From: Flammeovirgaceae bacterium 311
GTDB taxonomy: Bacteria; Bacteroidota; Bacteroidia; Cytophagales; Cyclobacteriaceae
NCBI GenBank assembly: GCA_000597885.1
Contig: CP004371.1
Span: forward strand, 1,116,001-1,180,000
DNA length: 64,000 nucleotides
Direction of reading: 5' to 3'
The position numbers and the translations under genes are program-made. The notes beneath the pieces are model-generated. The model had not been told where the DNA came from. It ran no database searches and saw nothing but the letters and a program-made list of their open reading frames with translations. Within the stretch, counting starts at the first letter, position 1. Every line of letters begins with the position of its first letter. This document shows positions 19,079 to 27,987 of the stretch, piece by piece.

Positions 19079-20101
19079 CTATACAACCCGCACCACCACC
19101 TTACCCACTGTTTTTCCCGATTGGAACAGTGAGAGAGCCTGCGGCAGCTCCTGAAAGGAAAAGTGGTTTCCGATATGGGGCGGTTGGAGCTGCAGTGCCA
19201 GAATCTCCTGCATCAGCTGATGAAAAAGCTCATGCTGCTCGTATAGCCATATAAGATTAAAGCCCATGACTGATTTGTTATCTGTGGTCATTTTCATGGG
19301 ATCTATTTTGGGCCTGGTCAGGTACTGCCAGGCCAGACGCGGCCAGTTAGGTGCTTTGCCGGAAGGAGTAAATCTGGCCGAACCATAGGTCACCAGGCGC
19401 CCCATGGGAGAAAGTGCATTGTATGACCATTGAAAGTACTTACCACCTGTGGCTTCCAGCACCAGGTGCAGGGGCCTGTCTCCCAATACTTTTTTGAGAT
19501 CCGCAGAAAATTGTTTGCTCCTGCTTAACCAGGCATTGTAACCCTCCTGCTCCAGCACCCCGAATTTTTTACTGCTGCCTACCACCCCAACCGTATAGGC
19601 ATCCCATTTTTTTGCAATGCGGTTGGCGAGCAATCCTACCCCTCCTGCTGCCGAATGGATCAGCACGGTTTGCCCGCGCTGCAGGTTGCCTAAAGGCCTC
19701 AAGGCGTAATAAGCAGTGAGTGCCTGCACCGGAAAAGCAGCAGCATCTTCATGCGTAAAACCTTCCGGCAGGGGTAAGAGGTATTTCTCATCCAGATTAA
19801 GATGGGTTGTGTACGCCCCAAAACGGCTTACACCGAAAACAGCATCGCCGGGTCTGAGCCTGCTTACTCCCGCTCCTACGGCTACTACCTCGCCGCTAAA
19901 CTCCAGCCCGGGTATGAAAGCGCCTTTGGGCGTTGCACTGTAGAGCCCCATTACCGCAAAGATATCAGCAAAATTGAGCCCTATTGCCTTTACCGCTACA
20001 GTAGCCTGTGCTGCTGAGGGTGCAGGAAACTCTTCTTCTATGAGCTTCAGCCTGTTTAAAGATCCGGGCTTAAAAACTTTGTAACAGCTGCGTACTGGCA
20101 T
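19079..20101 (-). CDS. Quinone oxidoreductase-like medium-chain dehydrogenase
   Basis: A 340-residue NADPH-dependent MDR oxidoreductase of the zinc-free quinone reductase/VAT-1 type. An N-terminal GroES-like domain has GLNFADIFAVMGLY (about 42-55) and PGLEFSGEV. The nucleotide-binding domain opens IHSAAGGVGLLANRIAKK (about 147-165). No cysteine or histidine zinc ligands are evident. Substrate unknown; relatives reduce quinones or enones. It is convergent with gap. Confidence 0.85.
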   Translation of the reverse strand: MPVRSCYKVFKPGSLNRLKLIEEEFPAPSAAQATVAVKAIGLNFADIFAVMGLYSATPKGAFIPGLEFSGEVVAVGAGVSRLRPGDAVFGVSRFGAYTTHLNLDEKYLLPLPEGFTHEDAAAFPVQALTAYYALRPLGNLQRGQTVLIHSAAGGVGLLANRIAKKWDAYTVGVVGSSKKFGVLEQEGYNAWLSRSKQFSADLKKVLGDRPLHLVLEATGGKYFQWSYNALSPMGRLVTYGSARFTPSGKAPNWPRLAWQYLTRPKIDPMKMTTDNKSVMGFNLIWLYEQHELFHQLMQEILALQLQPPHIGNHFSFQELPQALSLFQSGKTVGKVVVRVV

Positions 20102-20208
20102 AAACTTAGCTATTAATGATTATGAAGGGTAAGCGTGCTCTACTCCTGCTTCAAGTACTACACATTATGTCCTATGAGTCCATGCATTATACTGGCTACG
20201 GACCCTGT

Positions 20209-20997
20209 TTAGTGATGAAACCGGGGTTCGGCCTTAAACACGGTTACGGCACTGCCACGGATCAACAGGCGGTCTTCCTGAATCTGCAACTGCAGGTACC
20301 CGCCACGTTTGGAAGCCTGGTAAGCTTTAAAGCTGGTTTTCTCCAGTTTATCTTTCCAGTAATGGGCAAGCTCGCAGTGGGCCGATCCGGTAACAGGATC
20401 TTCCGGAACGCCAACGTTGGGTACAAAATAGCGGCTTACAAAATCTATATCGTTTGTGCCGCGAGCAGTAATGATAAGGCCCTGCCGGGTATTTTTAGCA
20501 ATTTGGCCCATGTCGGGTAAATGATCTCTCACGGCTTCTTCGTTCTCCAGCTCCAGAATATCATTCTTGGGCGTAAAGGCATACCCCCTGATGCTTTCAA
20601 AATGCTCCTTTAGCCACAGGGGTACCTCCTTCTTTTCAGTAGTGATCAGGGGGAAATCCATTTCAAGCAGCTCATCATCGTACTGGCTCACCTGCAGTTC
20701 TCCGCTAAGGGTTTCAAACACATGCACAGCCTGCGGCTCCAGCAACCCCTGTTTATAGAGAACATGAGCAGTTGCCAGGGTGGCATGGCCGCAGAGAGTA
20801 ACCTCCACTGCCGGAGTAAACCAGCGCAGGTTTTTATAACCGTCAGCCGCACTTACAAAGGCCGTTTCTGCCAGGTTCATTTCTTCAGAAATCTGCTGCA
20901 TAAGCATTTCAGAAAGAGGCTCTGAAGAAATACATACGCCTGCGGGATTGCCCCTGAAGGCTACATTGGTAAAGGCATCTACCTGAAAAAGCTCCAT
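20209..20997 (-). CDS. PhzF family isomerase/epimerase
   Basis: A 262-residue protein of the PhzF/diaminopimelate epimerase fold. The N-terminal VDAFTN-x-FRGNPAGV, the catalytic Glu44 in NLAETAF, the GHATLATAHVL motif of the first lobe, and EDPVTGSAHCEL in the second are all present. Substrate unknown; most relatives outside phenazine operons are uncharacterised. The start is ATG 20997, overlapping the Nudix stop as TGATG, so the two genes are translationally coupled. Confidence 0.9.
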   Translation of the reverse strand: MELFQVDAFTNVAFRGNPAGVCISSEPLSEMLMQQISEEMNLAETAFVSAADGYKNLRWFTPAVEVTLCGHATLATAHVLYKQGLLEPQAVHVFETLSGELQVSQYDDELLEMDFPLITTEKKEVPLWLKEHFESIRGYAFTPKNDILELENEEAVRDHLPDMGQIAKNTRQGLIITARGTNDIDFVSRYFVPNVGVPEDPVTGSAHCELAHYWKDKLEKTSFKAYQASKRGGYLQLQIQEDRLLIRGSAVTVFKAEPRFHH

Positions 20998-21518
20998 CAA
21001 GCTGTGTGGTTTATAAGTTGATCTATTTCAGTTTGTGATAGGCCAAAGGCTTCGTCAGATCCGGCTACTGCCGTCCGGAAGTACATATCTGTAAATACCT
21101 TTGCCTGCGTGAATATATCTTTATGGTCAAAGGCCAGGCGCAGGGGCATGTCGTGCAGCGAAAACCAGCAGGCCTCTGCAGCATCATCATCACCTTCTAT
21201 AGGGCCGGGATCTTCATTTAAAACGCTTAAATAGGCTATGGAAATAGTGCGTTGCCGGGGGTCGCGGTTCACTGCACCAAAGGCGCCAATCTGCACCATA
21301 TGCTTTAGCTTCAGGCCGGTTTCCTCTGCCAGCTCACGGGTTACTGCCTCTTCGGGGGTTTCGTTTATGTCCATAAAACCACCCGGAAAACTCCAGCACC
21401 CTTTAAAAGGATCCTGCTTACGCTTAATGAGCAATACCTGCAGATCCTGTGGCTGCAGCCAAAACACTATGGCATCTACCGTTACTGAGGGGCGTGGATA
21501 ATCATATGTATAAGCCAT
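20997..21518 (-). CDS. Nudix hydrolase
   Basis: A 173-residue pyrophosphohydrolase with a complete Nudix box at 47-69 (G-x5-E-x7-REL-x-EE-x-G-L). The N-terminal TVDAIVFW and the C-terminal region resemble the ADP-ribose-type hydrolases; there is no DNA-binding winged helix of the NrtR kind. It precedes and overlaps the PhzF gene, forming a two-gene operon. Exact nucleotide substrate unknown. Confidence 0.9.
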   Translation of the reverse strand: MAYTYDYPRPSVTVDAIVFWLQPQDLQVLLIKRKQDPFKGCWSFPGGFMDINETPEEAVTRELAEETGLKLKHMVQIGAFGAVNRDPRQRTISIAYLSVLNEDPGPIEGDDDAAEACWFSLHDMPLRLAFDHKDIFTQAKVFTDMYFRTAVAGSDEAFGLSQTEIDQLINHTA

Positions 21519-21700
21519 GCTTAAAAAATTATTATAGAGTCATCATCAGCTACAACCCGGTAATCAGGCAACTGTTCCAGCCCTGCTCCAGGCATACTAA
21601 TATCTATAGAACTGGTAAACGGGCATCCTGGCAGTAACATTTCTCTTTTTTACTGTTCTGTGCTCCTGATATTCAGGATTATAAATGGCCGCCTGCAAAG

Positions 21701-21737
21701 AAAAAAAGCGTTTTCAGATATGCTCCGAAAACGCTTT
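21701..21737 (-). terminator. Terminator after the CsbD-like gene
   Basis: AAAGCGTTTTC (21705-21715) pairs with GAAAACGCTTT (21727-21737). On the minus strand a run of seven T follows. Confidence 0.85.
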
Positions 21738-21763
21738 CTCATTTATTTATTTAAGAAGTTTCT

Positions 21764-21967
21764 TTAATCTTCCTCCTCTTCTTCTGCTTCATCCATGGCG
21801 TCCAGGATGTTTTCTTCATCCTTTCCAAATTCTTTCTGCAGGTGACCTGCAAGTTCTTTTTCTTTACCCTCGATACATTTTAGGCGATCACCATTCGGAC
21901 AGGCTTCTTTTTGCTCCTGTCGGCCTTCTGCCTGATTGATCTCTCCTTTTATTTCTATATTATTCAT
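21764..21967 (-). CDS. CsbD-like stress protein
   Basis: A 67-residue hydrophilic protein. The layout IEIKGEINQAEGR then CIEGKEKELAGHLQKEFGK matches the CsbD family, small stress-induced proteins of unknown mechanism, although two cysteines replace usual residues. It ends in a run of acidic residues. The ATG at 21967 is chosen because it begins exactly where CsbD similarity starts. Confidence 0.65.
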   Translation of the reverse strand: MNNIEIKGEINQAEGRQEQKEACPNGDRLKCIEGKEKELAGHLQKEFGKDEENILDAMDEAEEEEED

Positions 21968-22136
21968 ATGTTTAATGCTTAACTTGCTCCATATACGTAT
22001 AGTAAACTGCATATGTTGAGGCTGCTGCACAAGAAGCTGCCCTGAGCTAAATCAGGCAATTTTTCCCGGCTCATCAATCTTACACCAACCGGCACCCATC
22101 TTTACCCTGCCCTCTGCAGAAGGCAAAGCTGAGTCC

Positions 22137-22793
22137 TTACAGAATTACCCCATCTTCAATGATGTATTTAAAATCGGCCATATCGGCCAATTGCTGGTTA
22201 TGGGTAACGATAACAAAAGTCTGGCCCAGCTCCTCTCGCAGATCAAAGAAAAGTTTGTGCAGTTCTTCGGCACTGTGTGAATCGAGATTACCACTTGGTT
22301 CATCGGCAAATACAATAGCAGGCTTGTTAATGAGGGCACGGGCTACTGCCACCCTTTGCTGCTCACCCCCGCTCATTTGTCCGGGCTTATGCTCCAGGCG
22401 CTGGGCCAGTCCCAGTCGCTCCAGCAGCATTCTGGCCTCGCTCCTCACCTGCTCTTCCGCTCTGTCGCCGGCAATAAAACCGGGCAGGGCTACATTCTCC
22501 AGTGCTGTAAATTCGGGCAGCAGGTTATGAAACTGAAATATAAAACCAATGTGTTTATTGCGGAAGCGATTTAGCTCCCTTGGTTTCATGCCATTGTAGA
22601 GCCGCTGGTTGTTAATATGCAGTACTCCCCCATCCGGGATATCCAGGGTACCTAAAATATGCAGGAGGGTGCTTTTACCTGCACCGGATGCTCCTACTAT
22701 AGATATAATCTGTCCCGGCTCAACGTGCAGGTTTATTCCTTTCAGCACCTGTAAGGCGCCATAAGATTTAGTGATATTATCGGCTTTCAGCAT
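22137..22793 (-). CDS. lolD: ABC transporter ATPase, LolD type
   Basis: A 218-residue ATPase of the MacB/LolD group, which powers release of lipoproteins from the inner membrane. Walker A GASGAGKST at 34-42, signature MSGGEQQR at 140-147 and Walker B VFADEPSG at 161-168 are intact. The membrane partner (LolC/E-like) is not adjacent, so the assignment to lipoprotein export rather than another MacB-type exporter is by family similarity. Confidence 0.85.
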   Translation of the reverse strand: MLKADNITKSYGALQVLKGINLHVEPGQIISIVGASGAGKSTLLHILGTLDIPDGGVLHINNQRLYNGMKPRELNRFRNKHIGFIFQFHNLLPEFTALENVALPGFIAGDRAEEQVRSEARMLLERLGLAQRLEHKPGQMSGGEQQRVAVARALINKPAIVFADEPSGNLDSHSAEELHKLFFDLREELGQTFVIVTHNQQLADMADFKYIIEDGVIL

Positions 22794-22905
22794 GTCGGTT
22801 CAAGTATACGAAAAAAAGCACCCGCAGACGAAATCTAACACCTAAAACCATCAACATGCTTATTTAATTACTATGTTCGCCCTTAAATTTTAAAGCATAA
22901 CAGAT

Positions 22906-23238
22906 ATGAAACCTAATACTTTTTCCGCACTGCTGCTGGGTAGCCTGCTGGTACTCCTGCTTTCCTGCAACAGTTCAAATCAAACTTTTACCACACAGGC
23001 CACACTGCGCTGGACGGGAATGCTTGCAGCAGATGGCTGTGGCTTTTTTCTGGACATTGATGGCAAAGAATATAAACCAAGCAACGAAGAGGTAATTCCG
23101 GAAGCTTTTCAGGAGGAGGAGGTACAACAGGTACAGCTCACCTATGAGGTACTGGAGGAGCCCCAGGAATACTCCTGCGGCATGATGCCCACCCGCTACA
23201 GCAGCACTATCAGAATAATTGAAATATCGCGTCTTTAG
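22906..23238 (+). CDS. Small hypothetical lipoprotein (110 aa)
   Basis: Signal peptide with a lipobox (LLLSC, Cys near 22) and a mature part of about 88 residues with two further cysteines and an acidic stretch. No family recognised. It is the first of three small lipoprotein genes on the same strand. Confidence 0.65.
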   Translation: MKPNTFSALLLGSLLVLLLSCNSSNQTFTTQATLRWTGMLAADGCGFFLDIDGKEYKPSNEEVIPEAFQEEEVQQVQLTYEVLEEPQEYSCGMMPTRYSSTIRIIEISRL

Positions 23239-23309
23239 CAGACAACCCTTTTATAACAGTTGCTGTCTTACGCAAAAGAAGAAACCTTTTTTAGCCTGAA
23301 TCAACTGTT

Positions 23310-23771
23310 ATGAAAGTATTTGCAAACCTGATACCACTGGTTTTCCTGTTTATGTCTTTTTCGTGCGAACCAGACCCTGCAGAGGAGCTTGTTATATGCC
23401 CTGTGTTGCCTCCGGAAGCTAGCTGTACCGAGAATATTCCCTGCCTGGAATTTTTCAACACCATACAGGTACAGCTACGCAATCCCGAGGGTGAGGCCGT
23501 AAGTCTGGACAGCTTCCAGAGCAAAAACCTGATTAGCGGTGTGGTATACACAATGGAACAATGGCCGGAGACGGCGACAAACACAGCTGGTTTGTACCCG
23601 CTGCTCTCCGATAGCGAACTTAAAACCATTAGCAGTAATGGCACCCCTGTAGAATTCACGGGCTTTAAAGATGGAGCAGAAGTTGTGAAAAGAATATTTA
23701 TTATTGGCCATGACTGCTGCCACATAATGCTTATTTCCGGAGAACCTGAAATTATACTGACAACCTACTAA
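23310..23771 (+). CDS. Hypothetical lipoprotein (153 aa)
   Basis: Lipobox ending FSC (Cys near 19), then several cysteines (including a CC pair near the C-terminus) in the mature part, suggesting disulfides in an extracytoplasmic protein. Not recognised. It lies 12 bases before the next lipoprotein gene, so the two are likely cotranscribed. Confidence 0.65.
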   Translation: MKVFANLIPLVFLFMSFSCEPDPAEELVICPVLPPEASCTENIPCLEFFNTIQVQLRNPEGEAVSLDSFQSKNLISGVVYTMEQWPETATNTAGLYPLLSDSELKTISSNGTPVEFTGFKDGAEVVKRIFIIGHDCCHIMLISGEPEIILTTY

Positions 23772-23783
23772 GCAGGATCGGGC

Positions 23784-24227
23784 ATGAGAAACGTACTGCT
23801 GATATTTATACTCCTGTTATGCCTGGGTGCTGTTTCCTGCGAAAAGGAATCTGAAAGCGGGCCGCAAATCCCATTATCAGAAACCATAGCCGGAGACTGG
23901 CTGGTGGTGTATAAAAGGCACAAAAATAACAACTTTATATTTGAAGATCCGGCAAAGGGCGTGGTTACAGAATGGGATTGCTTTTATGTGCTAAGCCTGC
24001 AGATCAACAGGGACAATACTTACTATATTAACGACTCTTATGAGCAGGTAACAAGCAACGGGCAGCGCCATCCTGTAGGCGGAAAATGGATGCTGGACAG
24101 CCACAACAATATCACCTTCCACTGTGGCGATGCTGCTACCACCAGCTTTAGTGCCTACCTGAACAAGGCAGGGCAGCTGGTTTTCGAAAACAGCGAGCTG
24201 CTCATCAGGCACAACAGAAAACCCTGA
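23784..24227 (+). CDS. Hypothetical lipocalin-like lipoprotein (147 aa)
   Basis: Lipobox VSC (Cys near 20). The mature part opens with an I-AGDWLVVYK segment and alternates short strands, ending in LLIRHNRKP, a pattern like the lipocalin-like calycin proteins common in Bacteroidota. No catalytic residues seen. Function unknown. Confidence 0.6.
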   Translation: MRNVLLIFILLLCLGAVSCEKESESGPQIPLSETIAGDWLVVYKRHKNNNFIFEDPAKGVVTEWDCFYVLSLQINRDNTYYINDSYEQVTSNGQRHPVGGKWMLDSHNNITFHCGDAATTSFSAYLNKAGQLVFENSELLIRHNRKP

Positions 24228-24288
24228 TACAAATATTCTGGTAATCAGCAGCATTAAAGCCTGCAGGCTGCTGATAGGCTGCATGTTG

Positions 24289-24320
24289 TTTGTAAACCTG
24301 CCGGATAAGCCGTAGATTGG
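24289..24320 (+). promoter_or_regulatory. Candidate promoter for sucC
   Basis: TTTG (24289-24292) and TAGATTGG (24313-24320) match TTTG / TAnnTTTG with one mismatch and a 20-base spacer, ending 22 bases before the sucC start. Confidence 0.45.
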
Positions 24321-24342
24321 GGCAAAAAAATTTTTAGCACGG

Positions 24343-25554
24343 ATGAACATACACGAATATCAGGGAAAGGAACTCCTGAAAAAATGGGGTGTGAAAGTGC
24401 AGGAAGGCTACGTAGCAGAAAGCCCCGAAGAGGCAAGGCAGGTAGCTCAAAAACTGCACGAAGAAACCGGCACCAGCTGGTATGTGATAAAAGCACAGAT
24501 CCATGCAGGTGGTCGTGGCAAGGGCAAAGTACAGGAAACCGGCTCTAAGGGCGTGGTACTGGCCAAGAGCCTCGACGAAGTACCTGAAAAATCAAAAGAT
24601 ATTCTGGGCGGAACGCTTGTTACCATCCAGACCGGTCCGGAAGGCAAAAAAGTAAATAAAGTACTTATCGCGCAGGATGTATATTATCCTGGCGACCATG
24701 AGCCTAAAGAATATTACCTCTCCATTCTGCTGGACCGCGCCAAAAGCCGTAATGTGATCATGGCTTCTACCGAGGGTGGTATGGATATTGAGGAAGTAGC
24801 AGAACACACGCCTGAGAAAATCATCAAAGAATGGATAGACCCGGCAATTGGTCTGCGCCCGTTCCAGGCCAGTAAAGTTGCTTTTAAATTAGGATTAGAA
24901 GGCAAAGCACAAAAAGAGATGGTGAAATTTATCACCTCGCTGTACAATGCCTATATCAATTCTGATGCCTCACAGTTTGAGATTAACCCGGTACTGAAAA
25001 CATCAGATGAGCAGATTCTTGCTGTGGATGCCAAGGTAAACCTGGACGACAACGCCCTGTACCGCCACAAGGAGCTGGCAGAGATGCGCGATGTTAGCGA
25101 AGAAGATCCTTTAGAAGTTGAGGCAGGCGAAAGCGGGCTGAACTATGTAAAGCTGGATGGTAACGTAGGCTGTATGGTGAATGGTGCCGGCCTGGCCATG
25201 GCCACCATGGACATCATCAAATTATCTGGTGGTGAGCCTGCAAACTTCCTGGATGTTGGCGGCGGAGCCAATGCCCAGACCGTTGAAGCCGGTTTCCGGA
25301 TTATCCTGAAAGACCCTAATGTAAAGGCCATTCTGATCAATATTTTTGGCGGTATTGTACGTTGCGACCGTGTTGCCAATGGTGTTGTAGAAGCTTATAA
25401 AAAGATTGGTGATATCCAGGTGCCGATTATCGTGCGTCTGCAGGGTACAAATGCCGAGGAAGGCGCCCGCATCATCGACGAAAGCGGCCTGAAAGTTAAA
25501 TCTGCAGTAGTACTGAAAGACGCTGCCGAACGTGTAAAAGAGGCGCTACAGTAA
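24343..25554 (+). CDS. sucC: Succinate-CoA ligase (ADP-forming) beta subunit
   Basis: TCA-cycle enzyme subunit that binds ADP and, with SucD, converts succinyl-CoA to succinate with ATP formation. The 403-residue protein opens [12 protein letters not shown] and shows the ATP-grasp fold with [13 protein letters not shown] (about 50-62), the [18 protein letters not shown] segment and the final [13 protein letters not shown]. sucD is not adjacent, common in Bacteroidota. Terminator downstream. Confidence 0.96.
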   Translation: MNIHEYQGKELLKKWGVKVQEGYVAESPEEARQVAQKLHEETGTSWYVIKAQIHAGGRGKGKVQETGSKGVVLAKSLDEVPEKSKDILGGTLVTIQTGPEGKKVNKVLIAQDVYYPGDHEPKEYYLSILLDRAKSRNVIMASTEGGMDIEEVAEHTPEKIIKEWIDPAIGLRPFQASKVAFKLGLEGKAQKEMVKFITSLYNAYINSDASQFEINPVLKTSDEQILAVDAKVNLDDNALYRHKELAEMRDVSEEDPLEVEAGESGLNYVKLDGNVGCMVNGAGLAMATMDIIKLSGGEPANFLDVGGGANAQTVEAGFRIILKDPNVKAILINIFGGIVRCDRVANGVVEAYKKIGDIQVPIIVRLQGTNAEEGARIIDESGLKVKSAVVLKDAAERVKEALQ

Positions 25555-25632
25555 GCTTAAGCTGCTGTACCCCTGCTGTACTCAAACATAAACTAAATTC
25601 CAATCCCGATAAACTGGACTGGAGAAAAATAA

Positions 25633-25672
25633 AAAACAGCTCTGAATGCATTTTCGGAGCTGTTTTCTTTTT
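25633..25672 (+). terminator. Terminator after sucC
   Basis: AAAACAGCTC (25633-25642) pairs with GAGCTGTTTT (25657-25666) and is followed by CTTTTTTC. Confidence 0.85.
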
Positions 25673-26142
25673 TCTAACGGTTATACTAATAGTTGCGTGA
25701 AAGCCAGGATCCTAACTGCTAGATTGATGTAAAAGCCCATCTCAGCTTATCTTCTGCAATTCGTTTGCCAAAGCCATTTTTTATTTTCTCCTAAATATTA
25801 CTCCTGTGCGTTTTTATTTAGCTTCTGTTACAATCCTGCATTTCAGGAATCAATGGTAAAAAAGCCACGCCGGCTATTGGACGAACGCAGGTAAATAAAA
25901 CCATTTCCAGAATTTCTAACAGCGTGTATTTTGCGTTGCACGCTGTACAGCTAATGTGTCGTAAAACAGAAATACTACAGAAACTTCCAGGCACTCATCA
26001 ACATTCAATCGTTTGCTGTCATGCAGCAGACCAGTGCTAAGCTGGCATAAAAGTGTACCTACCAATATCTTTTTATTTTTATAGAAAAATAACGAGTTAG
26101 TGCCTCCCTTGCTATTTCCGGCAGTTTTCATTTAGAGCAGAC
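25673..26142. other. Non-coding stretch upstream of the CHASE3-GAF gene
   Basis: About 470 bases in which I find no convincing gene, RNA or repeat. The longest open frame (minus strand, 71 codons) has no family resemblance. The part nearest 26143 presumably carries the promoter of the next gene. Confidence 0.5.
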
Positions 26143-27729
26143 ATGAAATCCATCAAAAAAATTATCAGGAAAAATATAGTGGCCGTTCTGGCTTCAATGG
26201 TCCTTGTGCTTATTGTACTGAGTACCGTTCTGGTGATTGAGAATAGAACCATTATGGTGAAAACCACCAGGCAGCAGGAGCTGGGTGAGTTAACGCTGAT
26301 AAAAGCAGATTTTATCCTGAATAACCTGCAGGCCATTGATCTTGGGCTGCGCGCCTATGCCATTACTGCCGATCCGGCACACCTGAAGCATTATCAAGAA
26401 GCAACAGGAGAAACATTGCCTGCCTTCAAAGAACTAGACCAGCTGCTCACTGAGCAGAATTATACTTCAGACGATCTTCAGAAGCTGAAAAACGCCATGA
26501 TTGCCTATCATAAATTTTGTGATGGTGTAGTGGAGGCTGTGGACAGCGGTGATACAGACAAGGTAAAGGAAATGATTATCCAGGACAAAGGTTATGAAGC
26601 CTGGTCGATCTACCAGAACTTTTTCAAAAAGCTATCTGAATTTGAAAAGGAAAAAAGCATTGCGGCTCAGCAGGATTATGACAATGCCTCTTCCAGCAGC
26701 ATCTGGATTATGCTGGTGCTGCTGCTATTCAGCCTTCCCACCTTAAGCCTTATTGTGTACCTGTTATACAGAGCAGAAAAAAATAAGAAAAAGCTGTTCA
26801 TGGAACTGGAGCATAACAACAGGAAGTACAACTTTGATTCAGGCCAGCCCATCGATATTAAAAATGAATATCAGTTGATCAACAGTTATATTGATAACTC
26901 TAAAAAGGCTGCAGAATTTGTAAACCAGGTAGCTGCTGGCATGTATGATGTGGAATGGGCAGGGCTTAACAACAACAATATAGGTCTGAACCAGGAGAGC
27001 CTGGCCGGTGCACTGGTAAAAATGCGCGACCAGATGAAAAACGTTAAGGTAGAGGAGGAAAGAAGACTTTGGGTGAGTCGTGGATTAACTGAAATCTCGG
27101 AACTCATCAGAAATCACCAGGAAAGCATAAAGAACCTTGCCAATCAAACAATTATCTACCTTGTAAAATATATGAATGCGCAGCAGGGAGGATTTTTTGT
27201 GGTTAGCAAAGATGAGGAGGAGAATACTGTATCCATAGATCTGGCAGCCTGCTATGCCTTTAACAGACAAAAGTATATGAGCAGAAAAGTGGCAGCTGGC
27301 GAGGGCCTTATAGGACAGGCATACCTTGAAGCAGATTCCATATTTCTAACAGAGATACCCAAAGGATACACCCGCATTACCTCCGGACTGGGAGATGCCA
27401 CCCCTAACTGCCTTCTGATAGTACCTATGAAATACAATGACGAAGTGCAGGTGATCATTGAAATTGCCGGCTTTGTAGCATATGATAAATTTCAGATCGA
27501 GTTTATGGAGAAGGTGGGCGAGTTTGTTGCCTCTGCCGTCTCTACCGCCAAAACCAATGAGATAACCAGGCGCCTGCTGCAAAGTGCCCAGCAAATGGCA
27601 GAAGAAATGAAGGCACAGGAAGAAGAAATGCGGCAGAACATGGAAGAGCTTTCTGCCACACAGGAAGAAATGCACCGTAAGGAAAAAGAGTATATACAAC
27701 GAATACAGGAGCTGGAAAAACAACAGTAG
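26143..27729 (+). CDS. CHASE3 and GAF sensor protein without a kinase domain
   Basis: A 528-residue membrane protein: TM1 (about 12-32), extracellular CHASE3-like helical domain (about 35-180, with the LGLRAYAIT motif), TM2 (about 187-209), a HAMP-like linker, a GAF domain (about 330-490, with GEGLIGQAYLE), and a C-terminal coiled coil very rich in Glu, Gln and Met. It stops where a histidine kinase or cyclase would normally begin. It may signal through partner proteins bound to the coiled coil. Confidence 0.85.
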   Translation: MKSIKKIIRKNIVAVLASMVLVLIVLSTVLVIENRTIMVKTTRQQELGELTLIKADFILNNLQAIDLGLRAYAITADPAHLKHYQEATGETLPAFKELDQLLTEQNYTSDDLQKLKNAMIAYHKFCDGVVEAVDSGDTDKVKEMIIQDKGYEAWSIYQNFFKKLSEFEKEKSIAAQQDYDNASSSSIWIMLVLLLFSLPTLSLIVYLLYRAEKNKKKLFMELEHNNRKYNFDSGQPIDIKNEYQLINSYIDNSKKAAEFVNQVAAGMYDVEWAGLNNNNIGLNQESLAGALVKMRDQMKNVKVEEERRLWVSRGLTEISELIRNHQESIKNLANQTIIYLVKYMNAQQGGFFVVSKDEEENTVSIDLAACYAFNRQKYMSRKVAAGEGLIGQAYLEADSIFLTEIPKGYTRITSGLGDATPNCLLIVPMKYNDEVQVIIEIAGFVAYDKFQIEFMEKVGEFVASAVSTAKTNEITRRLLQSAQQMAEEMKAQEEEMRQNMEELSATQEEMHRKEKEYIQRIQELEKQQ

Positions 27730-27840
27730 GGACAGGAGCAGCAATGCATTCTTTTATGCTGCGCTTACTTTAGTCCGGTACATAACCCTGTTGTTTTCAC
27801 TGCGTCTACCCCTTAGTAATGAAATCTTCACTTGATATAC

Positions 27841-27873
27841 AAGAGGGCTGCATTTCCTGCAGCCCTCTCTTTT
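27841..27873 (+). terminator. Terminator downstream of the CHASE3-GAF gene
   Basis: AGAGGGCTGCA (27841-27851) pairs with TGCAGCCCTCT (27857-27867) around TTTCC and is followed by CTTTTT. Confidence 0.9.
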
Positions 27874-27987
27874 TGGCAGGTGCCGGGAAACAATGTAGGA
27901 TTCTTTTCTATTCTTAGTTTCATTACGTATTTCTTCTTTATAAATTCGTAACTCCAAAATATTATATAATTACCTAGCAAAACTGCC

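Noticed and set aside
20116-20520. 134-codon plus-strand frame between the oxidoreductase and PhzF genes
   Set aside because: It runs antisense through the C-terminal half of PhzF, which has all its motifs; no independent evidence.
25916-26131. Open frame of 71 codons on the minus strand upstream of the CHASE3-GAF gene
   Set aside because: No ribosome site, no family pattern, and located where the promoter of the plus-strand gene is expected.
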